In this document: positions 49,571-60,962 of the stretch, piece after piece | Layout: each line of letters opens with the position of its first letter | Position numbering within the stretch: position 1 is the stretch's first letter | Source of the DNA: Angiostrongylus vasorum | Taxonomy: Eukaryota > Nematoda > Chromadorea > Rhabditida > Metastrongylidae | Reading direction: 5' to 3' | DNA: 64,000 nt | Assembly: GCA_018806985.1 (NCBI GenBank) | Contig: JADANN010000013.1 | Location: 248,001 to 312,000 of the forward strand | Position numbers and translations under genes: made by a program | The notes under the pieces: generated by a model | What the model was told of the DNA's origin: nothing | Databases searched by the model: none | The model's input: the letters and a program-made list of their open reading frames with translations, nothing else

Positions 49571-50139
49571 TCCTGTGTATGTAGCATTAGAAGTCCTCAT
49601 TACTCATGTCTTCATCAGAATCATAGTGTTCTAAAGAAAAATTGATTTTAATATTGGACTACGACTGCGATTTTACGTTAAAGCTTAACAGTACCACTGT
49701 GCAGCTGGAACTACGACAAATATGAAGGAAGCGAACACATAGTTAGGTTTTTAAGTCTATTTTCCTCTGAGAACGACGAATCTTCGAAAATGTTAACTTT
49801 CATTTGAGGTTCACTGTGTAAAGCCAAGTTGTCCGAAGAATGTTGAAAACAAATGGTGAACAATCTTTTTTTATACTTGAGTAGTACACTTTGGGCATTT
49901 AAGAACCCTATCTTAGGAAGCCGTTGCCTCTTTCTAAAATCTCTTTGGTTTTCGTAATAAATCCCACGTCCGACTTTCTATTAACCTCGGCATTGACTCT
50001 AACCCTAACCGGTCTATTAACCCTTCGGTTTTCTTTATAGAATAGTTAATTCGTTACGAGTACCTTATATGAGTTCGAGACAGTGTTGGTTTCTTGCCTA
50101 AGTTTATGCTCAATTGAATTGTTACTGTGTCCTATTTAG
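49571..50139. other. Upstream of the PAPS transporter; first exon not found
   Basis: The first exon(s) of the transporter must lie here or further upstream, but no ATG with a suitable donor can be distinguished by eye. Confidence 0.35.
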
Positions 50140-53100
50140 TCCACCATGGCTCCAGTTCACACTTCTTTCGACGGCCATATTTGTTCTTTATGTCGGTTAT
50201 GGTTATATGCAGGTATGTTTCTCCAGCTTGTTCATTTGGATTTCAAATGCTTTCCGAAATTTATTTTCGACTATCTTCTTGAGATTCCTTTAGATATCAA
50301 ACAAAAAAAAATAGAATGGGAAGTTTTGCAGTGAAATTTCTTCACTTGCAGTTCATTTAGTATTCAGAAGTGATGAAAGTACCGTTTTAGCTTGTAGTAC
50401 TTTATTTGTCACATTTTTTATTGTTCAGTAATGTTTATTTGCAGCTTTAATTAAGGGTGCTTTTCGGTGTATTCTTGTGTATAAGTTTTTCCTGTACCAA
50501 GTTCCACTTTTTAAAACAATTGTTTTGTTAACTTTTCATTGGTAGGAAACTGGCTGAGAGAAAGACAAAACAAGAGCATAAGTGGTGTTGTGCGTAATAC
50601 GTGACCCCCTGGAAAGGGAGGAACAGTAATCGCGATTCGATCTGGCCTGGGGGCCAAGTTTTGCAACTAGCTCATCATCATAGATGGTTGTATTTCACAT
50701 CATTATTCGCCGCCGTGAAAAGTAATAATAGGTAGTAAGTTAAAAGTGAATATTGTGGTTTCATATATTATTCATGCAAACTATCCTTTATGAAAAACAC
50801 AATCGTGAGAATGCTGAGCATGTTTCTGTTTTAAACCTTTCCTACTTCATTACGAGATTCAATTTCTGTTTTCTGTAGCTCTCACATACACTCTTGGTTT
50901 GTGCTAACTTTTTATTTACTAGCCATTATTATTTTTCACGCAACGGTAAAATGTGTAATGCAAGCACTATGACGCTGAGGTATTTGCAGAACTTGATCCC
51001 CAGGCCAGATCGAATCGCGTTTACCCTTTCCGGGTGCTCACGTGTTGCGCCTGTTGCACCACTGAGGCCCTTGCTTTGCCTTTCTGTCAGCCAGTTTTCT
51101 CCAAAACGATGTCAGCAATCACCCGTCAACGGAAGTGATCTGGAGAGCATAAATCGGCGTTAAATCTAGTTAGTAATTGTTTTTTCTATTGACGATGCTC
51201 TAAGGGTATTTTAAATTAAATAACCAAAGCATTTTCTTCAGGAGCTCATTTTTCGACTGCCTGGTATGAAACCATTTGGAATGTATCTAACCCTTTTCCA
51301 ATTTATTATATATAGTATTTGTGGATATACGGAAAGACTGTTGTACAACGACAATGAGCGGAAGTGAGTTTCTTGTTCTTGACACAAACGTATCTTTCTG
51401 CGAAACTTTAATTTTAGTCATTTATAAAACTGCAGATATTTCAGGGATTCCTTTAAGGATTTATTATCTGCTATCATTCTTCACTGTTGCAACTATGGGA
51501 CTGTCGAATGGTTCTGTTGGCTACCTGAACTATCCAACTCAGGTTTTTTTCATCCATTCTGTACAGTTTTTTGAGGGGTTTCCATGTTTCAAACTATTAA
51601 AAGTTTACCAAGGTCTTAAGGCCTTAATGAACTCTCGGTTTTTTGGCGGTGGAAGTATGAATATCGTACGGAGTTGTACTGCAGTAAAGTATGTAAGGAT
51701 GACTAAGCATGTTGGCTTTGTTCTCCCTATCGTAGTTTTTAAATACAATTAGAATTTTGCCAGGAGAAAATGTTGACGCTGAGGTTAACATAGCATCAGT
51801 TTATGCTGTGATCGTCAAGGAACTCATGAACTTTCAATGAAAATTCCTGTTTCGGTAGCTTTCTTGATATTTGATAGATCGATTGGATTGTGCTAAATAT
51901 ATCTACATGACTCTTTTTCCACGCATCATTTTTTCACGCTTTATCTTTTGTGAATGAAGGCTTCGCTTCCGCGGACTTTGTCTCTTGGAATTAAATTCTT
52001 ACAGGTGATTTTCAAGTGTTGCAAACTTGTTCCTGTTCTTATCGGTGGAATCATCATACAAGGTAAAAAATATGGTTGGGTAGATGTGAGTGCAGCTGTG
52101 CTAATGAGCGTAGGTGAGTCAGTCATTTAGGAGTCAGTTCTTTTCTGTTTATGTGTTCATATGTTCTGCATTTCAGTTTATAAGCATTCCTAGCTCACTA
52201 TTACGAGCTCGCATCGAGGTTTTTTGTCTCTTTGAACAATTTTTGTGGCGCGTGTCGCGCAGTGATCGGAGATGTCCTGCAATACATGAGATCGAACCCC
52301 GCGCCCAAGGCCCACCAAGCCTTCCATCCATCCGAGGTCTGCAAATTGATACGAGACTTGTCTGGGAGAATAGGAGCACTGGATCGGTACATCAGTAGGC
52401 CACCGCGAGTCATTGTAAACGCCAGTTAGCTCCAACGATGCTTAATGAGGTAGAATACAACGGGCATTCTTCAAGGATTGATCAACGCTGAGAGCTTTAT
52501 GCTTTATTTCTATTCGTTTCTCCGGTCAATTAAACTATATTACGCACAGGTTGAGCGATATGGAACAACTTTAGGGATGATAATGTTCACTCTGGCTGAT
52601 AGTCATGTGTCTCCGAATTTTGATCCTCGTGGTTACATTATGATATCTGGTGCGCTTTTGGCAGACGCAGCCATTGGTAATCTGCAAGAGAAAAACATGA
52701 AAAAATATGGTGGATCGAGCAACGAAATGGTTTGTTCTTTTCTATAGATGAACCACTATATACTGGCACCTAGTAGTGGATTCAATAAGCGAAAAAAGTC
52801 TGTTTTCTCGTTTTGCTTTAAATGCACTGTTGACTTCTTATTTCGACTCTTGGTGTTTGTTTTTTATCTCTACCTGTTTCATTTCTTTCTGCAATTCCAC
52901 TAACTATCAAATAACTCGACGAGGCACATTGAACTCTGTTTTCCACATGGGTGTTTCAGGTTCTCTACTGTTATTCAATCGGAGCCGTGTATATCTTCGC
53001 ATACACCATAATTTCAGGCGAATTTATTAGTGCTTTTGAGTTCTTCCGAGATAATCCGCGGGTAACATATGGATATGGTCTAATATTTGCCTTATTGGGT

Positions 53101-54323
53101 TACTTTGGAGTAAATGTTGTGCTGTCACTCATTAAGGTATGTGGTGCATTTGTTGCGGTTACTGTGACCACTTTACGCAAAGCTCTCACTATTATACTTT
53201 CGTTCATCCTATTTTCAAAACCATTCACAGTGGAATATATTTGGGCAGGATTGGTTATTCTTTTAGGTATCTACCTCAACGTTTACAGGTAAGACTTCCG
53301 TTATGTTTGTTTCCTATATAGTAGAGTCAATACCTGTTATATAATATAGCTCTAGGGTATGTTGCGAAATATAACTTCTGTAACGTTGAGATATTTGCAA
53401 AACTGCGGACCGCAGCTGTTTGCGATGGGGAACGAACGCGCTATTGTCCTTTCCGGGGAGTAACGCGTTCATCACCACACCATGCGGGTCCTTCGTTTCG
53501 CCTATCTTTCAGCTAGTTCTATCGATCACTTGCCATCAGCAATCACCTGTCAACGGAATTGATCTGGAAGAATAGGCAGTAAATAAAAGGTTAAGATAGT
53601 TCTAGGAATCTATTGAACAAGGTTTCCACGTAGTTTTTCGAGGGTTGTGTAGCGTGCAAAGATAACAGTTATACCTACACTCACAAATATAGTTCTTTAC
53701 TAGTTTTTTTTTTCTCATCCACAATACGCGATCTTGGCTTTGTTCAACAAGGATCATTTTATCATATTTACTTGACTGGTTGTGCAGGCCCAAGGATAAT
53801 TTACTTTATCCGGAGATTTGCTGGTTTAGCCATTGTGGTTGCTTGGAATCCCGAGGTCAGCCTGCCAAAGTCTGCCCCAGTCAGGATCCTTCACCACCAC
53901 AGCCAGATGCAGCACTTGCGGATCAGAGAGGGATTTGCCACCATGCGACTAGTTTGATGCCAGGACGGTGGTGGATCCTGGTATTGGTTTACTCTATGCT
54001 GGGCTTCCTGATGAAGACGCCGGACTCCTCAGCTTGGGAGACCCTGCCGGGGGAATGAATCCTCCCGCTGTACATCGCAGCCCGACAACCAGGAACACCT
54101 TCCAGACACGATGAGGCGGTAAACCGTTGAGAGGCGTTCTGTCATAATTAAGTTATATATTTCTAATCTCCACTTAAAATGCTGACGATGCGAAATATAA
54201 TCCAGTCAAATTTACAGCAAAAATAAGCAGAAATGGGATGCAAAAATACAGAACTTCATCGCTGGACTCATTCCATCATCAAGATCAGTTGTATTTGCCA
54301 AGGAAGATCTTTTCATGGTGTAG
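50140..54323 (+). CDS. pst-2: PAPS transporter, SLC35B3/PST-2 type
   Basis: Golgi/ER membrane antiporter importing 3'-phosphoadenosine 5'-phosphosulfate for sulfation. Exons: 50140-50212, 51242-51363, 51445-51542, 52005-52113, 52575-52729, 52960-53288, 54218-54323 (TAG). Diagnostic stretches: 'YGYMQELIF', 'TVATMGLSNGSVGYLNYPTQ', 'GGIIIQGKKYGWVDVSAAVL', 'FTLADSHVSPNFDPRG', 'LLADAAIGNLQEKNMKKYGG', 'AVTVTTLRKALTIILSFILF' and 'GIYLNVYSKNKQKW'. These align through almost the whole human SLC35B3. Residues before 'PPWLQF' are missing. The 51363/51445 junction is out of phase by one base (see findings). The 929-nt last intron holds SINE-B and Rep-1; an earlier intron holds SINE-A. Confidence 0.9.
50545..50740 (+). 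repeat. Diverged SINE-B in transporter intron
   Basis: 'aactggctgagagaaagaca', 'gtggtgttgtgcgtaatacg' and 'gcgattcgatc' match the SINE-B head with B box; the 3' part ends 'aataggtagtaagttaaaa'. Confidence 0.75.
50970..51155 (-). repeat. SINE-B in transporter intron
   Basis: Reverse copy: 'gctgaggtatttgcagaact', B-box region 'ccagatcgaatcgcg', head 'cctttctgtcagccagtttt'. Confidence 0.8.
52243..52510 (+). repeat. SINE-A in transporter intron
   Basis: Head 'gtggcgcgtgtcgcgcagtg', B box 'gagatcgaacc', central 'ttgatacgagacttgtctgg', end 'gagctttatgctt'. It lies between exons 52113 and 52575. Confidence 0.88.
53365..53575 (-). repeat. SINE-B in transporter intron
   Basis: 'ttgagatatttgcaaaactg', 'ggggaacgaacgcgctattg', 'ttcgtttcgcctatctttca'; close to the hairpin copies at 27 kb. 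Confidence 0.9.
53765..54138 (+). repeat. Rep-1 in transporter intron
   Basis: From 'acttgactggttgtgcaggc' to 'ggcggtaaaccgttgagagg'. It contains the short insertion 'cccagtcaggatcc' relative to other copies. Confidence 0.9.
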
Positions 54324-54535
54324 ATTTACTGCTTTGTTAGTGGATGGTGTCATTTCTTCCCAGGTAACAAGGTGCTGGTCGCTTAACATATCTTCCATTT
54401 CATTTTACTCTTCAAATTTAGGAGTTTTAATTGTAATAACTAGATTACATCTTCGTTATAGTAATATGAGTACATGGTGGGTATTGATTACATAACCTCT
54501 TCTGCTTTATCTAGCAATTCTTCTTGCACAATAAT

Positions 54536-54541
54536 AATAAA
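54536..54541 (+). terminator. Possible polyadenylation signal of the transporter
   Basis: AATAAA within 'ataataataaac', 213 nt after the TAG at 54321-54323. Confidence 0.4.
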
Positions 54542-54717
54542 CTTTTATTTGTTATTATTCATAGTCCATACAAGTTAGATTTAATATGAGTTTTGCCCGC
54601 TGACATAAGTGAAGCGGGTGGTTCCGCCAAAAGGTGATGATGCAAGAAACCGCTAGAATAAATGGATAGGACACGAAGGTGATATCAGAATTCAAAGATA
54701 GCTAGAAATTTGCTCAG

Positions 54718-54974
54718 GATGATGAACAGGGTATGGATGATGAAGAACTGATTCCGGAGAATCTTCATGATGAAATGATAAGTGCATATGCATTGTCAAC
54801 CCCTGATCAGCCTTATGATAGAACAGAGAACACAACAAAGGATACCAAAGCAAAACTAATAAATATGGATAGCTGTTGAACAGTCGGGTACAACACCAAT
54901 TTTTCGACAATAAGAACGTCACCATTGTCCCTACAGGGACTATTGTTGAAAGGAAGATACAAGAGGTTAAATGA
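54718..54974 (+). other. Unresolved coding-like stretch
   Basis: A plus frame following a 'tttgctcag' acceptor reads 'DDEQGMDDEELIPENLHDEM' and later 'NTTKDTKAKLINMDSC' up to TGA at 54877-54879; a second frame continues to 54974. The complementary strand is also open in part. It could be an exon, a pseudogene or an antisense shadow; no partner exon was found. Confidence 0.25.
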
Positions 54975-55131
54975 CAACTTTGAAAGTAAGCTTGTTTCAC
55001 TCAAATGTGACATAATTTCGATAAAAGACATGACTACTATTCATATACAATAGTACTGAGGCCCTGAAGATTGTTATCTCACGCAGTGAAATAGATTTAA
55101 TATGCTGGTAAAAGTCTCCTTGATGTCTTGC

Positions 55132-57210
55132 TTAGTAAGCAGGAGATGACGGTCGTGGAGTACGAGGCATTTCAATACTGGACGGAGCGTCCAGTGGAGT
55201 TTCACAGGGGTGAATGACAATTGCTGGTGTGCTTTCATCACCATTGTGAACTTCGTATCTGGAACCACAACATCTTAAGTTAGAAAGGTGAATGGAATTT
55301 TAATGTCTTTATTTCTTTTTTATACCACGGAGTAGTTTCCTTTAACTGTATAGTGGAACCACCTCTTCAAGAAACACCCCTTTGTATGAGATCAGTGGTC
55401 CACAAATAAAGTCACCAATTGATGAATATAGGCGTTAGAATAGCAAACGAAGTTTTAGGAATTGTTGTAATTACCCACTTATCGTCAATTGCAAACGAGG
55501 CCAATCGTGCCATTAGGTCGAAATTACAAATCACTGGTGGCATCTCCTGTAATACAACGATGTTTAAAAAATGATGTAACGGAATCAATGTGCATGTTTG
55601 TACAAGTGCTAAACTGCAGAACTAAAGAAACCTTTGTCTGAGCCCAGCCTAGAGGTGGCGAACACGGCGGAGAGATAAGAAACTGCTTTTCAAGTGGAGG
55701 TGGCGAAAGTAGTGATGATGATGAAGAACGACGCAAGACGACTCGCTGTAAACAAGTTTCCTTGAATGAACAAAAGCGCTACTGATTTTTCTTAGTACAA
55801 TCACTTGAAATAGCTCAACGTTAATGCAAAGGGAAACTGATCTGGCTGGTCTCTCAATACATTACAGTTTAAAACTTTAGCAAAGCTGGAGTTTTACATT
55901 CAAACGTTGTAGAAACCTTATCCTTTCTCAATGTTGCTTTTACAATCTGGCTAGGAATTCTGCGTGACGGACTCTATCCCACAATGTCACCTGAACCCAG
56001 ATGGAGCACAACACTTACACCTTGTTGCCCAGCAAAGAGTTTAACTTGACTTGTTGGGACGGCGATCCAGATGCTATCCAGAATTCTGAATCAAATGCCA
56101 ACAAATTCCTAAGTGGAAAATCGCATGCAGAAATCGTGCAAAGTGCTTAAGAAACTGTATCCAGGAAAACGCGGGAAGTTCCCTGACTAGATCCGTCTTG
56201 TTTCTTGCAGTAGCAGTTTGCGTAATTAACAAACTCAGCTTTTCAAAAAAAGTGGCAGTACTGGAATGTCACTATCAATTATTTTCAATTTGTGATTCGC
56301 TTCAATGGGAATAGTCGGTCTGAACTACACTAACGTTCGCCCACGAAGACAACTTTTGAAAGGGCGAAGATGGCACGGCTTGTTCCCTATTCCCTTAGTG
56401 ATGTAGATAATCAATCGAACAAGGAAGAAGAAAACGAAAACAGACAAATTCACACACACACACACCCACCCACCTGCGCAAAGAATGCCTTGAGCTCATG
56501 TCCATGGAAAGAGAAGCCTTGCACTATCAGCTTAGCTGCTGTAGCACTTTCTGGGGTGCTGGAATAGTGCAGTTATAACTTCAACGATCTTTTTTTCGAT
56601 AGAACTAGCTGAGAGACAGGCGAAACGAAGGACTCGCATGGTGTGGTGGTTAACGCGTTACTCCCCGGAAAGGACAATAGCGCGTTCGTTCCCCACCATA
56701 GGCACCTGCGGTCCAGAGTTTTGTAAATATATCAGCTTCGTTGAAGTTATATTTCGCAATATACCCTACCATTAAAAAAGAGTAGGCAGTAAGTAAAAAG
56801 GTTAAGAGTGCAGTTATAATTTGTATGAATTGAATCGGTTTGTATCAAGTGCCAACGTACCTAAAAATTACGCGGACCCGCCGAAAGCTTTTGAAATAGT
56901 CAAAGTGGATATTCTCTTCGATTTGAGTAAACAATTGGCAGAAATTCTCTTTGTATTCCGGATTAGTGAACACCTAAATGGAAAGTTCTGATACATTATA
57001 AAAAAAATCCAGCAACTGAATCTTCTACCACTTCAGTACTTTGCTGTAGCTCACGGCTGCACTTTGTTTAGCCATACATGGAAAATCTGGGAGTGGAACA
57101 CTCAATCAACTTACCTCCTCTGGAACCTGCGTGACGATGATCGAATTAGGCAGTTCCTCTTTGCTTTTAACGGTTGAGATTTTCATGTCATTTTCTATAT
57201 TATTAACCAT
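55132..57210 (-). CDS. rcn-1: Calcipressin/RCAN, calcineurin regulator
   Basis: Binds and modulates the phosphatase calcineurin in the cytosol. Exons 57210-57115, 56973-56861, 56558-56474, 55745-55632, 55546-55479, 55258-55132 (TAA): 603 nt, 200 residues, the expected size for this family, with all phases agreeing. An RRM-like N-terminal part starts 'EELPNSIIVTQVPEE' then 'VFTNPEYKENFCQLF' and 'YFKSFRRVRVIFS'. The family signature is 'LSPPPLEKQFLISPPCSPPL' followed by GW (about residues 110-131). The C-terminal part has 'DDKYEVHNGDESTPAIVIHP', matching the region that inhibits calcineurin in vertebrates. The ATG lies 4 nt after 'ttttcag', suggesting trans-splicing. Intron 2 holds a SINE-B. 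The Asp/Glu-rich open frame seen antisense to exon 4 is a shadow. Confidence 0.95.
56448..56475. repeat. Short CA-rich tract at a calcipressin donor
   Basis: About ten CA units then CCCACC, immediately downstream of exon 3 on the minus strand, so the intron begins with a GT/GGGT run. Confidence 0.8.
56595..56805 (+). repeat. SINE-B in calcipressin intron 2
   Basis: 'atagaactagctgagagaca', 'gtgtggtggttaacgcgtta' (A box), 'gcgcgttcgttcccc' (B box), then 'ggtccagagttttgtaaata' and tail 'aggcagtaagtaaaaagg'. Well preserved. Confidence 0.92.
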
Positions 57211-57219
57211 ATTGGCTGA

Positions 57220-58770
57220 AAATTGATGTCTATTGAAGTACTAAGTACTGACTTCACATCATTAATATGCAATAGAAGAACGAGTAAAAAAACACGTCAA
57301 TAAATTTACAAACATTGCTGTTAGTGAGACTTGTGAAGGCCAAATATACCGTCGGGAGATGAGTGATGTAGTAAAGAGCAAATTGACAATTTAAGGACCT
57401 CATGTATTGATTTCGATGCATTTTCTTCCCCGCGTGTTTATTTTGTCGCAGAGAACTTTTTTCGCTACAATTTCGGTCACGAATCGACAGCATATCGAAT
57501 ACAAATGCTGTATCATGCATAGTCCAAGAGAATTTCTATTCTACATTTAGTAATTTCCTATAGTAGTATATTAGACGCTCTTTTTCCAAGAGTCTGTTGC
57601 GATGCAGCGAGTTCAAGGACATCATCTACCACAAGAGCTTTAGTTGTTGGGGAAAGTAGTGGGATAAGTTGAAGCGGACAGAGTCCGCGCCTATGAATGT
57701 GCTTTCAGAAATGTACCTTCTGGGAATATTATAAGTTGTTAGCTTCATCGTGCTCAAATATGAGAAAAGATGTAGGAACTCTTAGGTGTACTCAACAGTT
57801 GCCGTGAAGTGGATTACCAAAGGCTGACAGCACTGTTGGACTCCTGACAAGTTCTGTTACTCTCAACAAGGATTAGAAATATTCCGAAAACATAGATGAT
57901 ATGTAAGACATATAAATCCACAGAAATAAGCGAAAACATACGTTGGAAAGCAGAGTTATAGAGCAAAAAACACTAAAAAAGACGTAGTCGTTTTTTAATG
58001 GGGGGCAGATTGGACTGGATGCATTGAATTCAGGGCAACGGCGAGAAACTTATCGTATCCCCCACATCGGCTCCATAGCGGGTATATCTTAATAATTTTT
58101 TGTAATAAAACTACAAAAAGCATTGAGTAGTGCAACTGATAATGTACAATTATGTGGAATGAGAACGTGTGCAAATAGTACCATTTCCGCTAATTTTCCA
58201 AGTTGAAGGCTAAAAACTTCAGGTTAATAAAAATATAAGGAGAAACTACACTTGATATATATTAGGACAATCGACGTTCCTTTAAACATGGCATGACTAA
58301 CGTCGAGACAGCCGAATAAAACCCTTTTTATCAACCTCGTGTTAGCTTATCAATGAAAGAACACACCAGATTCAGTTTAAGCACTTCTTTGCGGACCCAA
58401 CAGAACACTCGATTAGGACGCGAAGAAAGCAGAACTGACGGTGGCGCTGGAATACCCAAGCTATCTGTGAGCTTCGTCTTCAAAATGGAGGACTACATGG
58501 GAGAAGTTAAATATACATTAATGTGATGACGAAACTACCATTGGGAATAATGAAGATGTAGGAACTAGATAACGCTTATTTAAAAGCACATGCTAAAAGG
58601 ATGTATTCAAGTGCCACTTAGAAGAAACGAACACTGTGAAGATAACTTTCAAAGTCAATTTCAATAAATTATTCAACAAAGATCAACAAGTCTACCATAT
58701 TCGCTTTCTCGTGGGAAACTACTAGCACTGCAAAACAGCCATGAACACTACTTCGTAGGACATAAGTAAA
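57220..58770. other. No confident gene; ambiguous open frames on minus
   Basis: Around 57520-57420 and 57690-57575 two or three frames look coding-like at once, so no gene is called. No repeat match. Confidence 0.3.
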
Positions 58771-58772
58771 AT

Positions 58773-58985
58773 GAAATATAACCATAATGATGCTGAGATA
58801 TTTGCAAAACTCCGGACCTATTCTAGAACTCGCATGTTGTGGTGGTGAACACGTTAGCCCCCGGAAAGGGTGATGGCGTGTTCGGTTCCCACCGCAGGCA
58901 CCAACGGTCCGGAGTTTTGCAAACATCTCAGCGTCACTGTGGTTCTATTTCCCATAGTACTCTGCCATTAAAAAAAAGAGTATGT
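58773..58985 (+). repeat. SINE-B fold-back copy
   Basis: Inverted arms of about 46 bp (58773-58818 and 58906-58951), both ends of the SINE-B 3' domain, enclose one tRNA-like head ('gttgtggtggtgaacacgtt', 'gtgttcggttccc'). The tail is 'gtatgtagtaaataaaga'. Confidence 0.85.
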
Positions 58986-59269
58986 AGTAAATAAAGAACA
59001 ACGACATAAAATGAAACACTCCAAAGATCGGAAAATGACATGCATTGCCTGGAGACAACTGGATAACCAAGTGCCAGATTAATGCTTGGTGGAATTCTAT
59101 CCCAAACAAATGAACACTTACACAACAACGATATTACAACTAACATACACAGCGGAATAATGGAGTTAAAATTTGCACGATCATAATCAGAACAAAGAAT
59201 TTTTCCCAACACCCTTTCATAAACTGCACTATTGAAATACTGAATTCAGCAACAATAAGTCCTCCGTGA

Positions 59270-59420
59270 ATTAGTGGATCACAGTGGCTAAAGATAGCAT
59301 GCAGCACACACGTGGGTCATTGGTTCGATCCCACGCCTTCAGATAGCTAAGCCTCCCACCCGAATGCTCAACCGGGTACTAGATCCGTGTGTGAGGATAG
59401 AAGGGCTGACATGATAATTC
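59270..59420 (+). repeat. tRNA-like SINE head of another type
   Basis: 'tggatcacagtggctaaaga' and a perfect B box 'ggttcgatccc' 34 nt further, then 'gataagctaagcctcccacc'-like sequence. Only one copy seen, so its family is uncertain; it may be a decayed SINE-C relative. Confidence 0.5.
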
Positions 59421-59689
59421 GCTGTTTCCTTGGTCAGTACACATGAGATTGCTAATGTACTATTTACTAACAGTAGTTGACTTTTCGGTGGATTTTGCTT
59501 TCTGCTTACGAAGAAGCTACTTTGTTTCCAATGCGATTAAAATTTTAGGCTGCAGTTTTTCTGAGTTTATAAAGGTAGCCGGTTGAACAGATTGCAGTCA
59601 ACTTGACCTTTTCAGGCACTGAAAAAGGTTGGTAAAAAAGTTGGTCCACGGAACTACTCAACTGATAGATGGGTGAGCCACCCAGAGTT

Positions 59690-59790
59690 ATCGTATTGAC
59701 CAAATATGCATTCAATTACCTCTAGGATGCTACAGATGAAGTCAAATTCATGACTCATCACTCGAAAATGAGTCATCAACCTTGATGCAA
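59690..59790 (+). repeat. SINE-A 3' fragment
   Basis: 'accaaatatgcattcaatta' and 'tgaagtcaaattcatgactc' match the SINE-A 3' domain; the end is duplicated ('gactcatcactcgaaaatga'). Confidence 0.6.
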
Positions 59791-59845
59791 ATATTCGTTT
59801 AAACCTGAAGTTCTTCAGTTTTTGTATTTCAAGAGCATTTAAACA

Positions 59846-60545
59846 CCACTGTTAGACTTTTGACGAAGTAACAATATCCCAAACAAAAGCATGTTGCTCT
59901 GTACGCCTTGCAAGTTAAAAGGATTTATCCAAACGATGCTGTCATCGCTGCTATGGAGCGATCCAATTTCTTCGTGGAGATTAAGTAATCTATTAAATAA
60001 ACTATCAATGTTACTATTTTTGGTTATGAACCAAGTAGTTTATAGTCACACAACGACAGATTTTCTTGAGCCAACAACGTGTTGAGTGCTTATTACGATG
60101 ACCCGTGATTCAACTCAGGATCCAAGGGATAAGGGAGTATACCCCGTATTTCTATACTAACATTTCCCCTGTTTGTAACTTGAACTTGCATTAAATGTAG
60201 ACTACTAGGATACAGAAAAAAGCCCAACTCGTTCGCAATACTGCATTTGACAACCGGCGCCTTTCAAAATTACACAGGTACACCATTTGCCTCAAAAAAT
60301 TTCGGGATAAGAGTTGACAATGACAGGGTTTTTCTGACGACTTACATGAACGACAAACCCTTGAAGACGTTAACAGAACATGCTTCATACTAAGCGGTTC
60401 AACAGCTTGTGGAAGAACTAAGACAGTGTAGAACAACAGTTCCAGAACACTCCTACCGCATTTGAAAAAAAAGGACCATAAATGGAGGCCATGTTTCTCC
60501 CAGGTAATAAAAGTTAATCGTTTTGTTTTCTCGCATAGTGACAAC
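59846..60545 (-). other. Possible unresolved minus-strand gene
   Basis: Several minus-strand stretches look coding ('VLPQAVEPLSMKHVLLTSS' near 60430, 'MQVQVTNRGNVSIEIRGIL' near 60180, 'SDDSIVWINPFNLQGVQSN' near 59940), but alternative frames are open too and splice phases could not be made to agree. Confidence 0.28.
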
Positions 60546-60607
60546 TAGACGGATTTAGTACTTGAAGACATCCTAAACAAGATTTTTTTAAAATTTTATT
60601 TCATCCG

Positions 60608-60962
60608 TCTTCACGTCTACTGTGCGGATCCCAGCACTTCTCACATTCGATTCGTCTCCTCGAATCCATTGTCTACGAAGATCTTCCAACCTTTACGTGT
60701 GGCTTCGGTTGCTGTTTGAGGGTTTTTCATTTCACCTCGAATGTCGTAAAATGCTGGTCGAGCAATTCTCTCTGGAGTCCCGAGATAGCCGTATTGGGGC
60801 CTTCCCAACTGTACTGCAGACAGCGATTTTTTTCCCAGACAAATCCGGTACCAATTTCCCGACCCCGGAGAGATGAGAGGCTTGGTTGGCCTGGAGCGGA
60901 ATCGAACTAGCACCATGCTTGTGATGACGGACATCACTACCACTGTGCTGTCCGCCCCATTA
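60608..60962 (-). repeat. SINE-C copy with preserved head
   Basis: Read in reverse: 'ggcggacagcacagtggtag' (A box), 'ctagttcgattccgctcc' (B box), then 'caaccaagcctctcatctct' and 'ccggggtcgggaaattggta', which is the central module also found in SINE-A, then the SINE-C 3' domain. Confidence 0.85.

Noticed and set aside
49995..50012. 'ctaaccctaacc' as telomeric sequence
   Set aside because: Only two short units, and nematode telomeres are usually TTAGGC.
50146..50334. ATG at 50146 as the transporter start
   Set aside because: That ATG is in a different frame from the conserved 'YGYMQ' segment of the same exon; the true N-terminus lies upstream.
54877..54879. In-frame TGA read as a possible selenocysteine codon
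   Set aside because: The frame itself is uncertain, no SECIS-like structure was seen, and nematodes have very few selenoproteins.
55650..55784. Plus-strand open frame with an Asp/Glu-rich acidic run
   Set aside because: It is the complement of calcipressin exon 4 (Ser-rich FLISPP region), which has family similarity and consistent splicing on the minus strand.
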